NCBI GenBank assembly: GCA_914767715.1
Contig: OU612069.1
Location: forward strand, 4,714,001-4,774,000
DNA length: 60,000 bases
Source of the DNA: Membranipora membranacea
Lineage: Eukaryota; Bryozoa; Gymnolaemata; Cheilostomatida; Membraniporidae
Direction of reading: 5' to 3'
Shown here: positions 1 to 12,300 of the stretch, piece by piece
Numbering within the stretch: position 1 is the first letter of the stretch
Layout of the letters: every line of letters begins with the position of its first letter
Notes under the pieces: generated by a model
Told to the model about the DNA's origin: nothing
Seen by the model: the letters and a program-made list of their open reading frames with translations, nothing else
Databases searched by the model: none
Made by a program: the position numbers and the translations under genes

Positions 1-1790
1 GAAATGCTTCATTAAAGAAGGGAAAAGACGATAGAGTGACCCTAAATAATTCATCTATTGCCAACGTCACAACGAGGTCACACAGCAAATTTGACGCTTC
101 TAGCATTTGTAGAAGTGCATTTTAATTGAGTCATCTGGTTAATAAAAGATAATTTTTTACCAACTTTTCATTTTGATTTATGAAACTCATGATTTTTTGC
201 ATTCCTTTGTGGATTAAATAGTGATTAATCCACCAAGTCCGGACAATAACTTTCAATCATTTTGGGAAGGTTTCTGCATCAAATTTAAAAATTGTAGAGG
301 TCAATAAAGAAGATACCCTATAAGTCACTGAGAAGCAGTTGATAACAAGATGTTGTAAAGTAATTTTGAAACTCGAAATCCGATCGAAATTGCTTGAGTT
401 ATTTATGGACATGAAACCTGAATTGTTGACAGTAAGTAAATGACGTTGCGTTGTCCACAATTGAGTGCCTCACTTCAGCTATATGTAGTGTCCTATCTAG
501 GTTTAGAGTTAAGTCCATGGGTGCAATTGATTATGTCACGAATAATAATGTAAATTTGTTATCATATTTCAATTAAGGCGCAATAATCTAGTATTTACCC
601 TGAAATATACAGCCTATATCTTGTTCATAAAAGTGGTCACAGCTTTAGAGTGTCACAATGCACAAATTAGTAATATTTGCCTCTAAACTTATCCGTGATA
701 ATTTATAATCATTTAGTTGGGGGACAAAAAATCATGCTGCTAGATATTTTGTTATCACTCGCACATACAAATCCTCTGCAAATAAGTGTAGGTGTACTCT
801 TAATCTTTACCAGTAGGGGATGATTTAATGAAGTCACTTGCCGAACAATCAAGTAGGCCTATTGAGATTTTCAATCTCGGAATATTTTTCCATAAAGTAA
901 TTGTTATTATTATAATTATGATAAGGGGGAGATGTGGGATGGAAGTCAAGAAAAGTATTTTGATATAGAAAAACATATTATTGTGATATGGTTTTTAGAG
1001 TATTTTGAGCAATAGTAGGGCTTTTGGTTAGGAGATGTGCCTTTGCCCATTTAAGCCTGCATTACAAGATAAAAATACATTTTGTTACAGCACATTTGGA
1101 GCAATTGAATTTGTAAGATGATAATTCCTAATATAGCGATATGTAGGTGTAGACTTGTGAAACAGATAGTGGTGTGAACTTGATCAGTGCTGCCAAATAA
1201 ATGTATTTACTATGGCATTCATAAGCCTGTCCGCCAACATGTCTGACAACAACAAAACCGATAAGGTGGTAACAACTGTGAAAATTATTACACAGGATAA
1301 ATTAGTCCAAAGATTGAATATTCCGCTCCATTTCCTTATTGCTCCAATGAATATATTTAAAACAGTCCTGAGAGTGGATAACAGATGCTTAAACATCCTA
1401 AATCTAAATTGACTTAAAACTTTCACAAGGCATATCAATTCTATCATCAAGCGGTACCGTTATTTATACTTACATCAGTTGTCAAGTGTATGTAAGTGAT
1501 GACGTAATAATTGTTTGAAATAAGGTTGTATCCCTAACCACGTGGATTCATAATTCTTAGGTGGACCTGTGGCTGTTATTTGAGATTACTGTAATGTTGT
1601 AAGTCTGTAAACCTAATTTGAAGTTGAAGGCGAGAATTTGGCTTTTATTCAAATTGTGTAGCTTGCTGTATGGTCATAACCCTTGTGTGTGATGCTACCA
1701 TGGATATGATAATTGTCTATACATTTTTGTTTCTTATTAAGATATATTTTCTTATTTACGTGTTCTGCAGCTAGCTGCGTACCTAATATG
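1..1790 (+). repeat. Repeat module A, copy 1
   Basis: First and longest copy of the A module; siblings start near 9550 (5'-truncated), 22685, 30541 and 39852. Landmarks shared in the same order are the start 'gaaatgcttcattaaag', 'atgctgctagatatttt' at 732, 'agcctgtctg' near 1224, a LINE-derived tract at about 1310-1440 and 'gttctgcagctagctgc' near 1763. The stretch at about 257-560 is the inverted counterpart of module X (37560, 53230). The core at about 730-1200 is a diverged relative of module E. I see no gene here; the short open frames at 257-460, 1184-1450 and 1212-1412 lie in repeat sequence. Confidence 0.7.
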
Positions 1791-2290
1791 TTTCTCAATT
1801 GAGTAATATAAAACACAAGAACTTTCTCGACAATCAGATGGTTGACAAAGGTTAAAAAAGCCTATATTTGGAAATTATAACTAAACTATAAATGAATAAA
1901 ATTCTTGTTGAGATATTAAACATTGAAATAAGATGGGAAACCAATGAAGACCAGCTGTGCCTAAGACGTATTTCCAAATTTGATATTTAATGATGAGATA
2001 TTCCGCTAAATTACTGAATTCGAATCAGCGCCATTGATAATTTATTTCACGATCAGAATATTTTCTAAAATATAGAATTAACAATTTATAATGTTTGGTA
2101 CAAACGGTATTAGGCTACCTGTAGCAAATTATAATTGTACCTGTTCCATTCGGGACATAAGACTATTGTGCCTCATACATTGATTGAATTGAATGCTTGT
2201 TATAGGATGGGCTTTGTTTAGACATAGAGAGTATATCAAAGGCTAAGGTCTCTGGCGTATTGCGCAATCGTAAGCATACATCAGGCATAC
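1790..2290 (+). repeat. Repeat module C, copy 1
   Basis: Matches 56040-56720 in order: 'ctcaattgagtaatataaaac', 'attaaacattgaaataaga', 'ggacataagactattgtg' and 'gtattgcgcaat'. No coding signal. From 2290 to 2580 the sequence is AT-rich spacer in which I see nothing recognisable. Confidence 0.65.
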
Positions 2291-2579
2291 TTTTAAAAAA
2301 AAGATATACATGTTACATTTTGCTTGCATGAAACTTACAATGATGCAAAAATCAACATATCTGGACAGCCCTATTGTGAATAACCAAATAAAATTTGGAA
2401 GAAATCGGACAATTGGAAGTAGGTGTACGATACCTTACTTAACTAGCAACGGTCATTTTTTGTAGATTTCTTTGAGAAATAATTTTTTTTGAAATTCTAT
2501 TGTGGCTCATTGGGTTTATATTGGTATAATACATAATGATATGTGGGTTTAATTCATCAATGATAAATACACTCCCCTA

Positions 2580-3762
2580 GAGTGAAGTTCAAAGTTTGGC
2601 CAGGAGGAGATAATCACCAGATTCAGATTCAGATACCTTGAACTGAGTCACTCTGAATAATATCAGAAAATATGACTGTGTATACAGAAGCTTACTGTAT
2701 TAGCCGAAGGATTACTGGAAATAAGCGAAGGCTGTCAACAAACCGACTCTCAAAATTATTGATCCTACTAATCTGTGACTTTCTCTTGTTCAAAGCCAGT
2801 TAGAGCTCAATAGTTGTATCATCACAAGATGCAGCGGTGTTTCATAGACCAAAAAATCATTGGAATACAGGCAGCTGAACAGAGTGCTATATTGTGGATT
2901 TAAGAAGGATTGTATGATGAGATAGATCATGACAAACAACTTCCTGAGAATTTTATCCCCTGTGTCTTACAAAATTAAGCCCATTTTCTACCTCAAGAGG
3001 TACTTTTCAATTAATCCTAATTAAAAGATCTTTCCTTGGGCTTCGCAAAATATTAAGAGAATGAAAACAGAATTAAAATGGAATCACTGGTTGTCAAGAA
3101 ATTATCATGTGAAAATCATTCATGCAAAAGTTCACAAGATCACTTTGCAGTGAAAGTAAGCCAACGACTAACTGAGTACCAAATTGTGAGTTTGTTACTT
3201 GCAACAGGGCCAACTGGTACCAAGTTGCCCTACAGATGCTATCTCTACAAATTAAATAAAAAATTAACTCGACTTGATTTTGTTTCATACATGAACTCAT
3301 CTTGGTCGACAACTGTAATGTAAAATGATGAATTATTGTTTTTTTTTCAGTTATTACTTTTGTGGTGGCAGCTCATGCTCGCCCATTTAATTCTTGATCG
3401 TTTTATTCCTTTGATAATTTGCTAATCAAGTTTCACCTAAAACACGCCTCCGAGACCCAGTAAATTTATAAATTTGTAAGGTCTTACACCGTTCTCTAGG
3501 CTTTGGGGATTGGGCTCCGCCCTGAACCCCGTTGGGGGGAGGAGGGGGGCTTACAGCGCCTCTCTCAAACCAAAAAGCTTTATCTCTCGAACCCAAGAGT
3601 AAATTTGGTGTGACCCTGCGCTGCACAGGACAGTCAACTATGACCGGATCATATCTGAAAGTTAGAAGTTCCCCCTGATTGTGAAGCCCTAACCTGAGCA
3701 ACCCTCGTTATCAAAATAAACAACATTTGAAATGAATTAGGGAGATATGTTTATAATCTTAG
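2580..3762 (+). repeat. Repeat module B, 3' half, copy 1
   Basis: Starts with the B landmark near 2650 ('ctgaataatatcagaaaata'), then 'gatgcagcggtgtttcat', and ends with the G-rich block at 3532-3549 followed by 'cttacagcgcc'. It breaks off at 3762 after 'ataatcttag'. Siblings near 33997 and 43238 continue 'caatcttag', so the sequence from 3763 is an insertion. The open frame at 3426-3701 on the minus strand is a low-complexity translation of the G-rich block, not a gene. Confidence 0.65.
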
Positions 3763-5040
3763 TGTAGATGCGGTGCGCTGCATTGTGCCCCCCCCCCCTG
3801 CCATTCACTGGGAGTGTTCGCTAATTGTATTGTCATTGTGTGGCCTAAGTTGTGTCAGACTATGTATGCATTCATGCCCAATCAGCTGCACTGTCTTGCT
3901 GTGTTTGTGTGGATAAATCACTTGCCCATAGGAGCTTGATGTGTTGTGTCATACGATTTCACTAAAGTACTTATGCTCCGCCGTTCTATTTGGTGTTTAT
4001 AATTAATATTTCATTTTACTGGGGAAATGTTTTTCTTTAACAAACAGAGGGAGTCAAAAAGGTAAATATAATTTTTATTATCGTTTATGTAAGGTTAGTT
4101 TGTTTAGATAATAATGATTGTGATATTTTTCTTGCGTTAGTGGTAAATCTGTTAGTAAACAAAATTGATAAGGTTTAACATTTGTGATAATTGATTTGAG
4201 TGTTTTCTCCAACTTTTAGAATTAGCATTAGTTTAATGACGGCGAATTGAGGTACAACAGTTTTCACCTTTTTAGCACCTGACTTTATTTGCTTTTAATT
4301 TCAGTCTCACTAAATCGATACAAACAATTATCTGTGAACTTGAGATAACCACACTTCCGTTTAATCCACCCACCGATCGCCAGTACATAGAAACTTTAGC
4401 TTGACATCTGTCATCACTGTCAACTCCACATGTATACAACATGTCAACTCGTCACACCAATAATCTCTTGGCAACTCAACTCGCATCATTTCTACATGAT
4501 GCAGGAAATGATCACGTAACTAAATCCTCTTGCCAGCCTCCACCAGCGTGTTACCAGTACCTATGCAGCAAACGCCGTATACTCCACGTCACTATCGGAG
4601 TTCAGATCAAGGAAACCCGTCCTCATATCTCCTTGATCACAACAACACTCCAGTTGTTGTTGACTACATCATCACCAGTAGACAGCTGCAGTAACCCCTC
4701 TGCAGCACTCTCCCTCTAATCTGTTGCAGAATCTAGAAAACTGACAGCGCCAATAGATAGAACCTCGGATTATTATCAAATGAACTGCTGCTCGGAAGCT
4801 CTGATCTAATGTTTATATTCTCACACTATACTCAGGTGCGTGCCGTCTGTGATTTTTTAGGATAAGGTTATTTTTCTACTTGATCCACACATTCACAGTT
4901 AATAGTGCAGATCTTTGGGCTGTTGTGTGCATGGTTGCTGATGCGATTCTTGTCATACTTTGTCAATCTATTGGTTCATACTTCCGGTGTGTTGTGGGTC
5001 GCTGTACTCTCGTTCATTGATCCTTGTAGTTTCTGTTACG
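3763..5040 (+). other. BEL/Pao 5' LTR and leader region
   Basis: Non-coding region between the 5' edge of the element and the first gag codon. It begins TGTAGATGCG and contains a run of ten or more C at about 3790. Without a 3' LTR the internal LTR boundary cannot be placed. A 92-codon open frame at 4441-4719 has no recognisable domain and lies where LTR/leader sequence is expected, so I do not call it. Confidence 0.5.
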
Positions 5041-5288
5041 ATGGCCTGTGCGCATTTTTCGCATGCGGGTTTGGTGCAGGTTAGAGTTGTAGATCTCAGG
5101 GAGATTTAAAGGTCCATAGGCCTCCCTACAGCAATTCTCAAAAAGGATCTGATTGATCGAATCATACAATATCAGAGCAGATTACAAACTAGCGCGTTAT
5201 TACTACTCATGTTTGACAGCCCATGTTGCATGATAATGACCCTGAGAAGAAGCCTCAGGAGGAGAAGCCTCAGGAGAAGCAAACCCCA
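5041..5288 (+). pseudogene. gag N-terminus with SAP-like domain (broken)
   Basis: The frame from the ATG at 5041 gives a short protein start and then a SAP-type pattern: 'VVDLREI', an in-frame stop at 5110, then 'SIGLPTAILKKDLIDRI'. This fits the SAP helix-turn-helix (leucine, a short 'GLPT.G.K..L..R' loop, then an L/I-rich helix). SAP domains bind DNA/chromatin or scaffold regions in other proteins. The frame then runs to a stop near 5288 while the rest of gag continues in another frame from 5291, so a frameshift lies close to the lysine/glutamate-rich repeat at about 5245-5280. The domain call is by eye. Confidence 0.5.
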
Positions 5289-5290
5289 AC

Positions 5291-6660
5291 ATGGTTTTCC
5301 ATAATTCTGTGCATGATAATGTCAATAATGTCAATCATAATGTAGATGCTGCTCGAGAGCAGCGTCAGCATGGTCAGGGTGATAAATTAGGCCAGACTTC
5401 ATCTGTTATTGTTTCTGATGACATGCTGTTAACATTGCCTCGTGCAAGTAATCCTATTCAGGTCCACGTTCAGGCTAACGAGCCCCGAGCTGGTCTAGAA
5501 GCTGGACAAAAATCTTTTGTTCACTCCCAACCCACATCCAATGACTCGGAATGGCTAATCAGAAAGCTATTACAGTCACACAATGAAAACGACTCTGCTA
5601 CCGGGTTTCATTCTGGTGATAACAATGCATGGCTATATAAATCTAATGTCCGGTCTTCTGTCAATACACAATCGCTCAGTGGATGGCATATCTCTGCTTT
5701 ACCGCCCGACTCAAAATCTCAGTTCAAAACAACCCAACCCAAATCTAACAAAATTAGCTATCGGATATTCTCATGTCAGTCAAACAAAAAATTAGCTCTT
5801 ATCCAAATAATAATTCAGGATTGTCTGTTCTGGGTGATATTGGTGCAAATGCTCAATCTGTGGTCCAGTCCAGTAGTGAGACGACTCCAGAGTCTCATGA
5901 TAGCTCCAAAAAATCCAGTTGCAACCAAAGTGAGGGTATTTATCACGAACTCATTAGAGCTCAGGAGCATAGAGAACTAGATGAGGCTATGAAAGCTCCA
6001 ACAACAAACCGCCAGGTGGAAGAAAACAGCGGGTAAACCCATCTGCTAGTGGCAAGCTGTATTATCTAGAGCAGCATAACTCAGGTCAGGTTAGCAAGGT
6101 TATCCAGTCATATATTTATTTGGACACAAAAAAGGCATAACAGAACGCCATGACAGACATCGATAAGTTTTATTGAAACGATTTTCTCATGGCCCAAGCT
6201 TTCAAATCTAGGCTTTCCTCATGGTCCAAGATTGGCAATAATGATGCTATGGGGATATTTAAACTTACAAATTATCTCAAACAGTGCCTGACAGTTCTGA
6301 ACGAAATCGATGTCTGAATTTAAGTGAGAAAAATCAAGAGATAGTCAATCTGCTTCCCGATCTTATTAGAACTCCAAAACTATGGAATATCAGCTAAGAA
6401 ATTGGAATAGCTTTCCTCCATTTGGTGTCTTTGTTGAGTTTATGGAGCTGGAATCAGCCAAGGCCAACAATCTTGTAACATCTCAAAATGCTTTGAAGCA
6501 AGCTACCCGCTCAAAGCCGCAGTCCTTAGATAGTCAGGCGAAACCCAAACCTAGTGCTCCTCAAGGTGGTAATAAGGCCTCTTTCTCATCAAACAACAGC
6601 CGCTGCTGGTCAGAAAGCAAAGTATAAGACACTGCCAATATTTTAAATCTAACGATCATT
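5291..6660 (+). pseudogene. gag, central and C-terminal part (broken)
   Basis: Continues the Gag polyprotein of the BEL/Pao copy. A 229-codon polar, Asn/Ser/Gln-rich frame spans 5291-5980. The signal then changes frame (5773-6036) and passes through 6100-6330 with several stops. The frame at 6382-6627 is rich in Gln, Ala, Pro and Lys, like the linker before a Gag zinc knuckle. Gag would normally assemble the cytoplasmic particle that packages element RNA. Assignment rests mostly on position between the SAP-like start and the knuckle/protease region; direct sequence support in the middle is weak. Confidence 0.55.
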
Positions 6661-7350
6661 TTTATGTGTCTAAATGTCCGAAATTCCGAGAGTTGTCTAT
6701 CGATGGGCGCTGGAATTAAACACCAGCAATCAGATTGTCAAAGGGATTGGAAGTGCAGTAAGTGTTAAACAAAAGCACACCACACGCTGCTCCACCGAGA
6801 CACTGCTACAGGCTAGCAGTCTAGCACACAGCCATCTGCTAATACTGTTTGTAACGCCACACAACACCATTCGGCTGAACACAGTATCTTTTCTCCAACA
6901 GTACCTGTTTGGGTTTCTGCTCTAAGCAACCCACACAATGAAGTGTTGACTTACGCCATGGTAGATTGGCAGTCTAACAAGACATTCATAACTGATGAGG
7001 TATCCATTGCTCTTGATGCTAAATCTCTCCCAGGCAATCTTAAGATATCTTCTATGACTAGTGTAAATAAGCAGGTGCAGTGTAATACATACTAAAATCT
7101 CAGAATCAGAGGTTTCTATAGCTCAGTGCATTACGACCTACCTAGAACTTAATGTCGTGTCCAAATACCATGTTGTATCTCAGATATACCAACCTCGGAA
7201 AATATCAGGGATCTCAAGTGTCTAGAACCAATCGCAAGCTACATAGCACTAAGACTAAACTGTGGTGCTGGTCTGTTGTTAGGTCGTGATTGTACTAAAG
7301 CAATTACTATCAAGGAAGTGATTGAACCTCCCGAAGGTTGAGCACAGGCT
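6610..7350 (+). pseudogene. Zinc knuckle and aspartic protease region (broken)
   Basis: At about 6630-6690 a frame reads 'CQYFKSNDHFYVSKCPKF', close to the CCHC knuckle before the BEL/Pao protease. After a run of stops, 6930-7070 reads 'TYAMVDWQSNKTFITDEVS', matching the retropepsin active-site region; BEL/Pao normally has D-(T/S)-(Q/G)-S there, here D-W-Q-S. At about 7258-7340 'GLLLGRDCTKAITIKEVI' matches the conserved end of the protease (GLLIG.D), followed by a stop at 7339. The protease would have cleaved Gag-Pol. Stops and the altered active-site residue make it inactive. Confidence 0.75.
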
Positions 7351-8412
7351 GTGAGATATGCCCTATTAGACCTAATCAACATGAAACTAATACTGTATTT
7401 TCTGATCAAGTCGGATTTAGTCACTTTACATATTCTGTTGCACCTGATGTATCGACCCAGTGTATGTCAACCAACGCCTCTATCTGTTATAAGTCTCACG
7501 TCACGGATGTGACACCGCGAGAACATATGAAACAAATAGATGGTCTGGAGTTCCAGGATTTAAATTCAGGTCAAATTGTTTCTCAGGACGATTTAAAATT
7601 CCTAAACATTCTTGATGAGGCTACATACCAGGATTAGAACAATTATTATGTCATGCCACTACCGTTCAAAGGCAGTTATACCAGCCTACAGTTAAATTAT
7701 GAACCAGTGGTCAAGCGTTTTAATGTCACAATTCAAACGTTGTGGTCGAGAATTTAGAAATAAGTATACTGAACTCATGAGCGGTGTCAGATCCAGAGGC
7801 GAGGCCAAGCTGGTACCAGATTCCGATTTGAAAGGCGGGAGGGTTGTTGGTATTTGCCACATCATGGAGTATTCCACAGCAAAACCAAAAAACTCCGATG
7901 TGTATTTGATTGTAGCAGTAAATACAAAGGCATGAGTATTAATGATGCTTTGTATCAAGGACCCGATCTTAATAACTCACTGTTAGGGGCGCTAATGAGA
8001 TTCAGACAGAAACCTGTTGCGGTTAGTTGTGACATTGAAAAAATGTATCATAGATTTTGTGTTACACCCGCACATAGAGACTATATGAGATTCTTATGGC
8101 TGGACCAAGAAAACAATGTGCAGACCTATCGAATGTGTGTACATATTTTTGGGACCAGATCTTCCCCACGCTGTACCAAATACGAACAACACCGCTTAGC
8201 TCAAGATCATGGTAACCAATATCCAGAAGCCCAGAAAATTATCATGCAACATTTCTATGTCGATGATGGTCTGCACAGTGTTGATATTCCAGAAGAGGCT
8301 ACTAAGCTTCTTAATGACACTAGAGCTATTTGTAGTAAGGGCAACCTCAGGGTTCGTAAGCTGCTATCTAACAATAGTGGTGTGCTCTAGTCATTTCCAC
8401 AATCGGATGTAA
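7338..8412 (+). pseudogene. BEL/Pao reverse transcriptase (broken)
   Basis: Runs from the protease-RT linker into the polymerase. 'FLNILDEATYQD' and, after a stop, 'YYVMPLPFKGSY' match the BEL/Pao segment just before the RT. The 178-codon frame 7854-8390 contains the fingers/palm: 'VFDCSSKYKGMSINDALY' with the BEL/Pao LNDxL-like pattern, 'VAVSCDIEKMYHRFCV' (palm motif A, catalytic Asp), 'IFGTRSSP' (motif B) and 'FYVDDGLHS' (motif C, YVDD at 8256-8267). A stop ends the frame at 8388-8390. A frame change lies near 7854-7935, where two frames overlap. The palm motifs survive, but the polyprotein is not continuous. Confidence 0.9.
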
Positions 8413-8465
8413 ATATTAATCAGTCCGGTGATTTTGAGTTACTGAGCACATAACGCGCCCTCGGG

Positions 8466-9551
8466 ATGCTTTGGTCACTGCAAACAGAGTCATTCAAGTA
8501 TCAGTATATGCCTAAAGACAACCCATGTACTCGAAGAAGCATATTAGCTAATGTAGCATCTGTGTACGACCCGATGGGTCTAATCTCACCACCGCTTTTG
8601 TCTGGCCATAACATGATTCAGCAAACATGTAAATCTGGTCTTGATTGGGATAAGCCTCTAAGTGGCGCCACTGCTGATCAGTGGAAATTATGGGATGCAG
8701 AAATGTCAAGAATATCAGAAATACCTATTCCACTGTGTATATACCCTACAGGTTTTGTGCCAGCCTAATGTGAGCTCCACACATTTGCTGATGCCAGCCA
8801 GACAGGCTACGGAGCTTGTAGTTATGTACGTGCACTAAACTCTAACCAGGATATACATTGTTCACTGTTACTAGGAAAATCTCGTGTAGCTCCTATGAAG
8901 CCCACTACAATACCACGGCTTGAGCTTCAAGCTGCTCTACTAGCGGCCAAAGTGTGTTATCTGAAATGGACTGGAAGTGTGATTCATATTTGTGGTCCGA
9001 TTCTAAGATAGTTTTAAGGCTACATACACAATGATGCCAAACGCTTCCACACTTCTGTAGCTAATCGTTTGAGCCAAATCCATGACGTCTCAGATTTATC
9101 TCAGTGGCATTATGATAGGACAAATAAGAACCCAGCTGATATAGCCTCTAGGGGTGTCAGTTCTGTATATGAGCTTAGTAACTCTCAATGGTTTCAGGGA
9201 CCTAGTTTTCTGTGGGAGCAATGTGATCTCGAATATTCTGCCAGTAATAAATTTGATGTAGACCCAAATGATCTAGAAACCAAACAGTCGACGACAGTTT
9301 TGGCCACTGATACCAAATCTCTATCATGTTTGGAACAAGTAGCTGTAGATATAGCCAATCATTTTTCATCATGGTCAAAGACTCATCACAATGTGGCTGT
9401 ATTGCTCAAAATCAAATCTTCCCACAAGTTTAAAGGATCTGGCAAAGTCTCTGTCGATGAATATCGGAATGCCTCTAAGCTTATTATCAAGGCTGTACAA
9501 AAATCTGAATTCAGTAGGGAAATACAACTCCTACAATCAGATGAAGTTTAA
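8466..9551 (+). pseudogene. BEL/Pao RT connection and RNase H (broken)
   Basis: Frame 8466-8768 has the RT/RNase H linker 'VASVYDPMGLISPPLL', a hallmark of BEL/Pao (ASxYDPLGLxSP). After one stop at 8766 the same frame continues with 'LHTFADASQTGYGA' (RNase H start, catalytic Asp) and 'IPRLELQAALLAAKV' (catalytic Glu), then stops near 9008. The 160-codon frame 9069-9551 carries 'YDRTNKNPADIASRGVS', the conserved end of the RNase H region. The last residues lie just short of where the integrase zinc-binding domain should begin; module A takes over at 9550. Confidence 0.9.
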
Positions 9552-10680
9552 TTATGCTGCTAGATACTTTGTTACCACTCGCACATACAAATCTTCTGCA
9601 AAAAAGTGAAGGTATCTTTACCAGTAGGGGATGATCTAATGACATCATTTGCCGAACAATCATGTAGGGTTATTGACATTTTAAGTTTCAGAATATTTTT
9701 CCATAAAGTAATTGTTATTATTATAATTACCTAACTATGGATTTAATTACTTCTTTTTATGGGAAAAATACGGAATCTTCAGGTTGGAGATGTGGGATGA
9801 AAGTCAACAAAAGTATTTTAATATTTTGAGTATTTTGAGCAATAGTAGGGGTGTCGGTTAGAAGATGTCTCTTTGCCGATTTAAGCCTGCATTACAAGAC
9901 TAAAATCCATGTGTTACAACACAATTGGAGCAATTGAACTTGTAAGAAGATAATTCCTAATTTAGCGATATGTTGGTGTAGACTTGTGAAACAGATACTG
10001 GTGTGAACTTGATCAGTACTGCCGAAAAAAATGAATTTATAATGGCATTCATCGTATATATGTAGCAAAATTAATTATTCTCAGTAGCGAGCCTGTCTGC
10101 CAGCATGTCTGACAATCAACAAAACCAATAAATTGGTAACAACTGTGAAAATTATTACACAGGGTAAATTAGTCCAAGGATTGAATATTCCACTTGATTT
10201 CCTCATTGCTACAATGAAAATATTTAAAATAGTCCTAAGAGTGCATAACAAATGCTTTAACATCCTAAATCTAATTTGACTTAAAACTGTCACAAGGCAT
10301 ATCGATTCTATCATCAAGCGGTACCGTTATTTATACCTTGATCAGTATTCAGATGTATATAAGTGATGATGTAATAATTGTTTGAAATAAGGTTGTATCC
10401 CTAACCATGTGGATTCATATTCCTTGGGTGGCTCTGAGGCTGTTATTTGAGATTACTGTAATGTTGTTAGTGTGCACACCTAATTCAACCTATTGAAGGT
10501 GAGAATTTGGATATAATTCAAATTGTGTAGCTTGCTGTATGGTCATTACCTTTGTGTGTGATACTACCATGGTTATGATGATTGTGTATACATTTTGGTT
10601 TCTTATTTGTACATATTTTTGTATTTACGTGTTCTGCAGCTAGCTGCCTACCAAATCTGTTTCTCGGTTTGTACCTAACT
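9550..10680 (+). repeat. Repeat module A, copy 5 (5'-truncated)
   Basis: Enters directly from the BEL/Pao remnant at 'attatgctgctagatac' and is closest by eye to the copy at 40629. It carries the A core, the LINE-derived tract at about 10190-10310 and the 'gttctgcagctagctgc' landmark near 10634. No gene. Confidence 0.65.
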
Positions 10681-12300
10681 TCGAGAAGCCTAGGTGATGA
10701 CTGTGAGATATAGAGTTGTTTCTTCTAAAATCTTTCATTCAAGTAAGTTTTAGCAGAGAGCAAGTGTCGTTATTGATGACTTCTTAAATTTTGTGACGTT
10801 TTTATTACTTGCTTTACTCTTTCACTTGAGCTTTTGAGCAGGAAATCTGAGAGTAGCCACATCTTTGCGCCTTGATCTTGAATAGCCTTCACAGCACAAG
10901 AAGTTCGTAATTCATAATAAATAAGTTATAATCAATAAATTGGCTTGGCCATAAACAGAAGTCAAATTTATCCCTGTTGTCCGGGGAACACCACGGCCAC
11001 TGGGATTTAATAAATAAATTGAAAAGCAATCAAGCTATTACAGAATAGGTGCTCAATTAGTCTGTGTCCCAATCTCTTACAACTCAGATGTTTTTGTCCA
11101 GTGACCAGTAATCTATTATAAGTGACACCAAACAATACTTAATAACTCTGTCAAGGTATGTAGGCCTATTACGATACAATACAATTCATTCTGTATATGT
11201 GTGGTACCCGTCATTACTAAGTGCAATGAAGTTGAAATGTTATGTTTATCAGCTGCCATGTCAACTCTTTGTTGTTTGATCTCGACCAAATTTGTATGCA
11301 GAACATGCTTGTCACTGAGGATATTACTCTGAATAATATCAGAAAATATGACTGTGTATACAGAAGCTTACTGTATTAGCCGAAGGATTCCTGAAAATTA
11401 GCGAAGGCTGTCAACAAACCGGCTCTAAAAAATTATTGATCCTACTAATCTGTGACTTTTTCTTGTTCAAAGACTAGAGCTCGATAGTTGTATCATCACG
11501 AGATGCAGCGGTGTTTCATAGATCAATAAATCATTGAAATACAGGCAGCTGAACAGAGTGCTATTTTATTGTGGATTTAAGGTGGATTGTATGATGAGAA
11601 GTTTATCCCCGCGTCTTACGAAATTATGCTCATTTTCTACCTCAACTGGTATTTTTCCATTAATCCTAATTAAAAGTTGTTTCATTTGGCTTCGCGACAT
11701 ATTAAGAGAATGAAAACAGATTTAAAATGGAATCACTGTGTGCCAAGAAATTCACATGTGAAGTTCATTCATGCACAAGTTTACACAATCACTTTGCAGT
11801 GAACGTACGCCAAAGACTAACGGAGTACTAAAATGTGAGTTTGCTATTTGCAAAAGGGCCAACTGGTACCAAGTTGCACTAGAGCTGTTATCTCTACAAA
11901 CTCAATAAAAATTTAACTCAACTTAATTTTGTTTCAGGCATGACCTCATATTGGCCGACAACTGTATTGTAAAATGATAAGTTATTCTTTATTTTCAGTT
12001 ATCAGCTCATGCCCGCCAATTTAATTGTTGATTGTATTATTCCTTTGATAATTTGACAATCAAGTTAATTTATTAATTTGTAAGGTCTTACATTGTTATC
12101 TAGGCTTTGGGGAAGGGGCTCTGCCCAGAACTACGTTGGGGAAGGAGGGGTGGGAGGGGTGGCTTACAGCGCCTCTCTCAAACCAAGGAGCTTTATCTCT
12201 CAAACGAGTTTATTTGGTGTTTATTTTATTTGGCACTCGTATTTGATAGTAATATGCTACATTTTAATTATTACTAAGGGATAATACACTCTTTGCATCG
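10680..12300 (+). repeat. Repeat module B, copy 2 (near complete)
   Basis: Ordered landmarks: 'cctaacttcgagaagcctag' (10673), 'cagagagcaagtgtcg' (10753), 'ttatccctgttgtccgggg' (10970), 'ggtgctcaattagtctgtg' (11048), 'gactgtgtatacagaagctt' (11349), 'agatgcagcggtgtttcat' (11501) and the G-rich end block at 12137-12163. No gene; the 63-codon frame at 12093-12284 is a translation of the G-rich block. Confidence 0.6.

Larger units (their letters stand above)
3763..9550 (+). mobile_element. Decayed BEL/Pao LTR retrotransposon, 3'-truncated
   Basis: A BEL/Pao-type element in the order leader, gag, CCHC knuckle, aspartic protease region, reverse transcriptase and RNase H, all on the plus strand. The 5' edge is set by comparison with sibling B modules: shared sequence stops at 3762 and the insertion starts with TG, as an LTR would. 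The 3' edge is the abrupt start of module A at 9550. The integrase domain and the 3' LTR, expected next, are missing. At least four frame changes and several in-frame stops are spread through the coding part, so the copy is dead. Family assignment rests on the Pao RT/RNase H signatures listed in the sub-features. I did not find a convincing primer-binding site. Confidence 0.85.

Noticed and set aside
3426-3701. Proline-rich protein on the minus strand (also 42939-43211, 50883-51152)
   Set aside because: It is the translation of the variable G-rich tract in the B end; the frames differ among copies.
4441-4719. A 92-codon gene upstream of gag
   Set aside because: It lies in the presumed LTR/leader of a retrotransposon, is low in complexity and has no recognisable domain.
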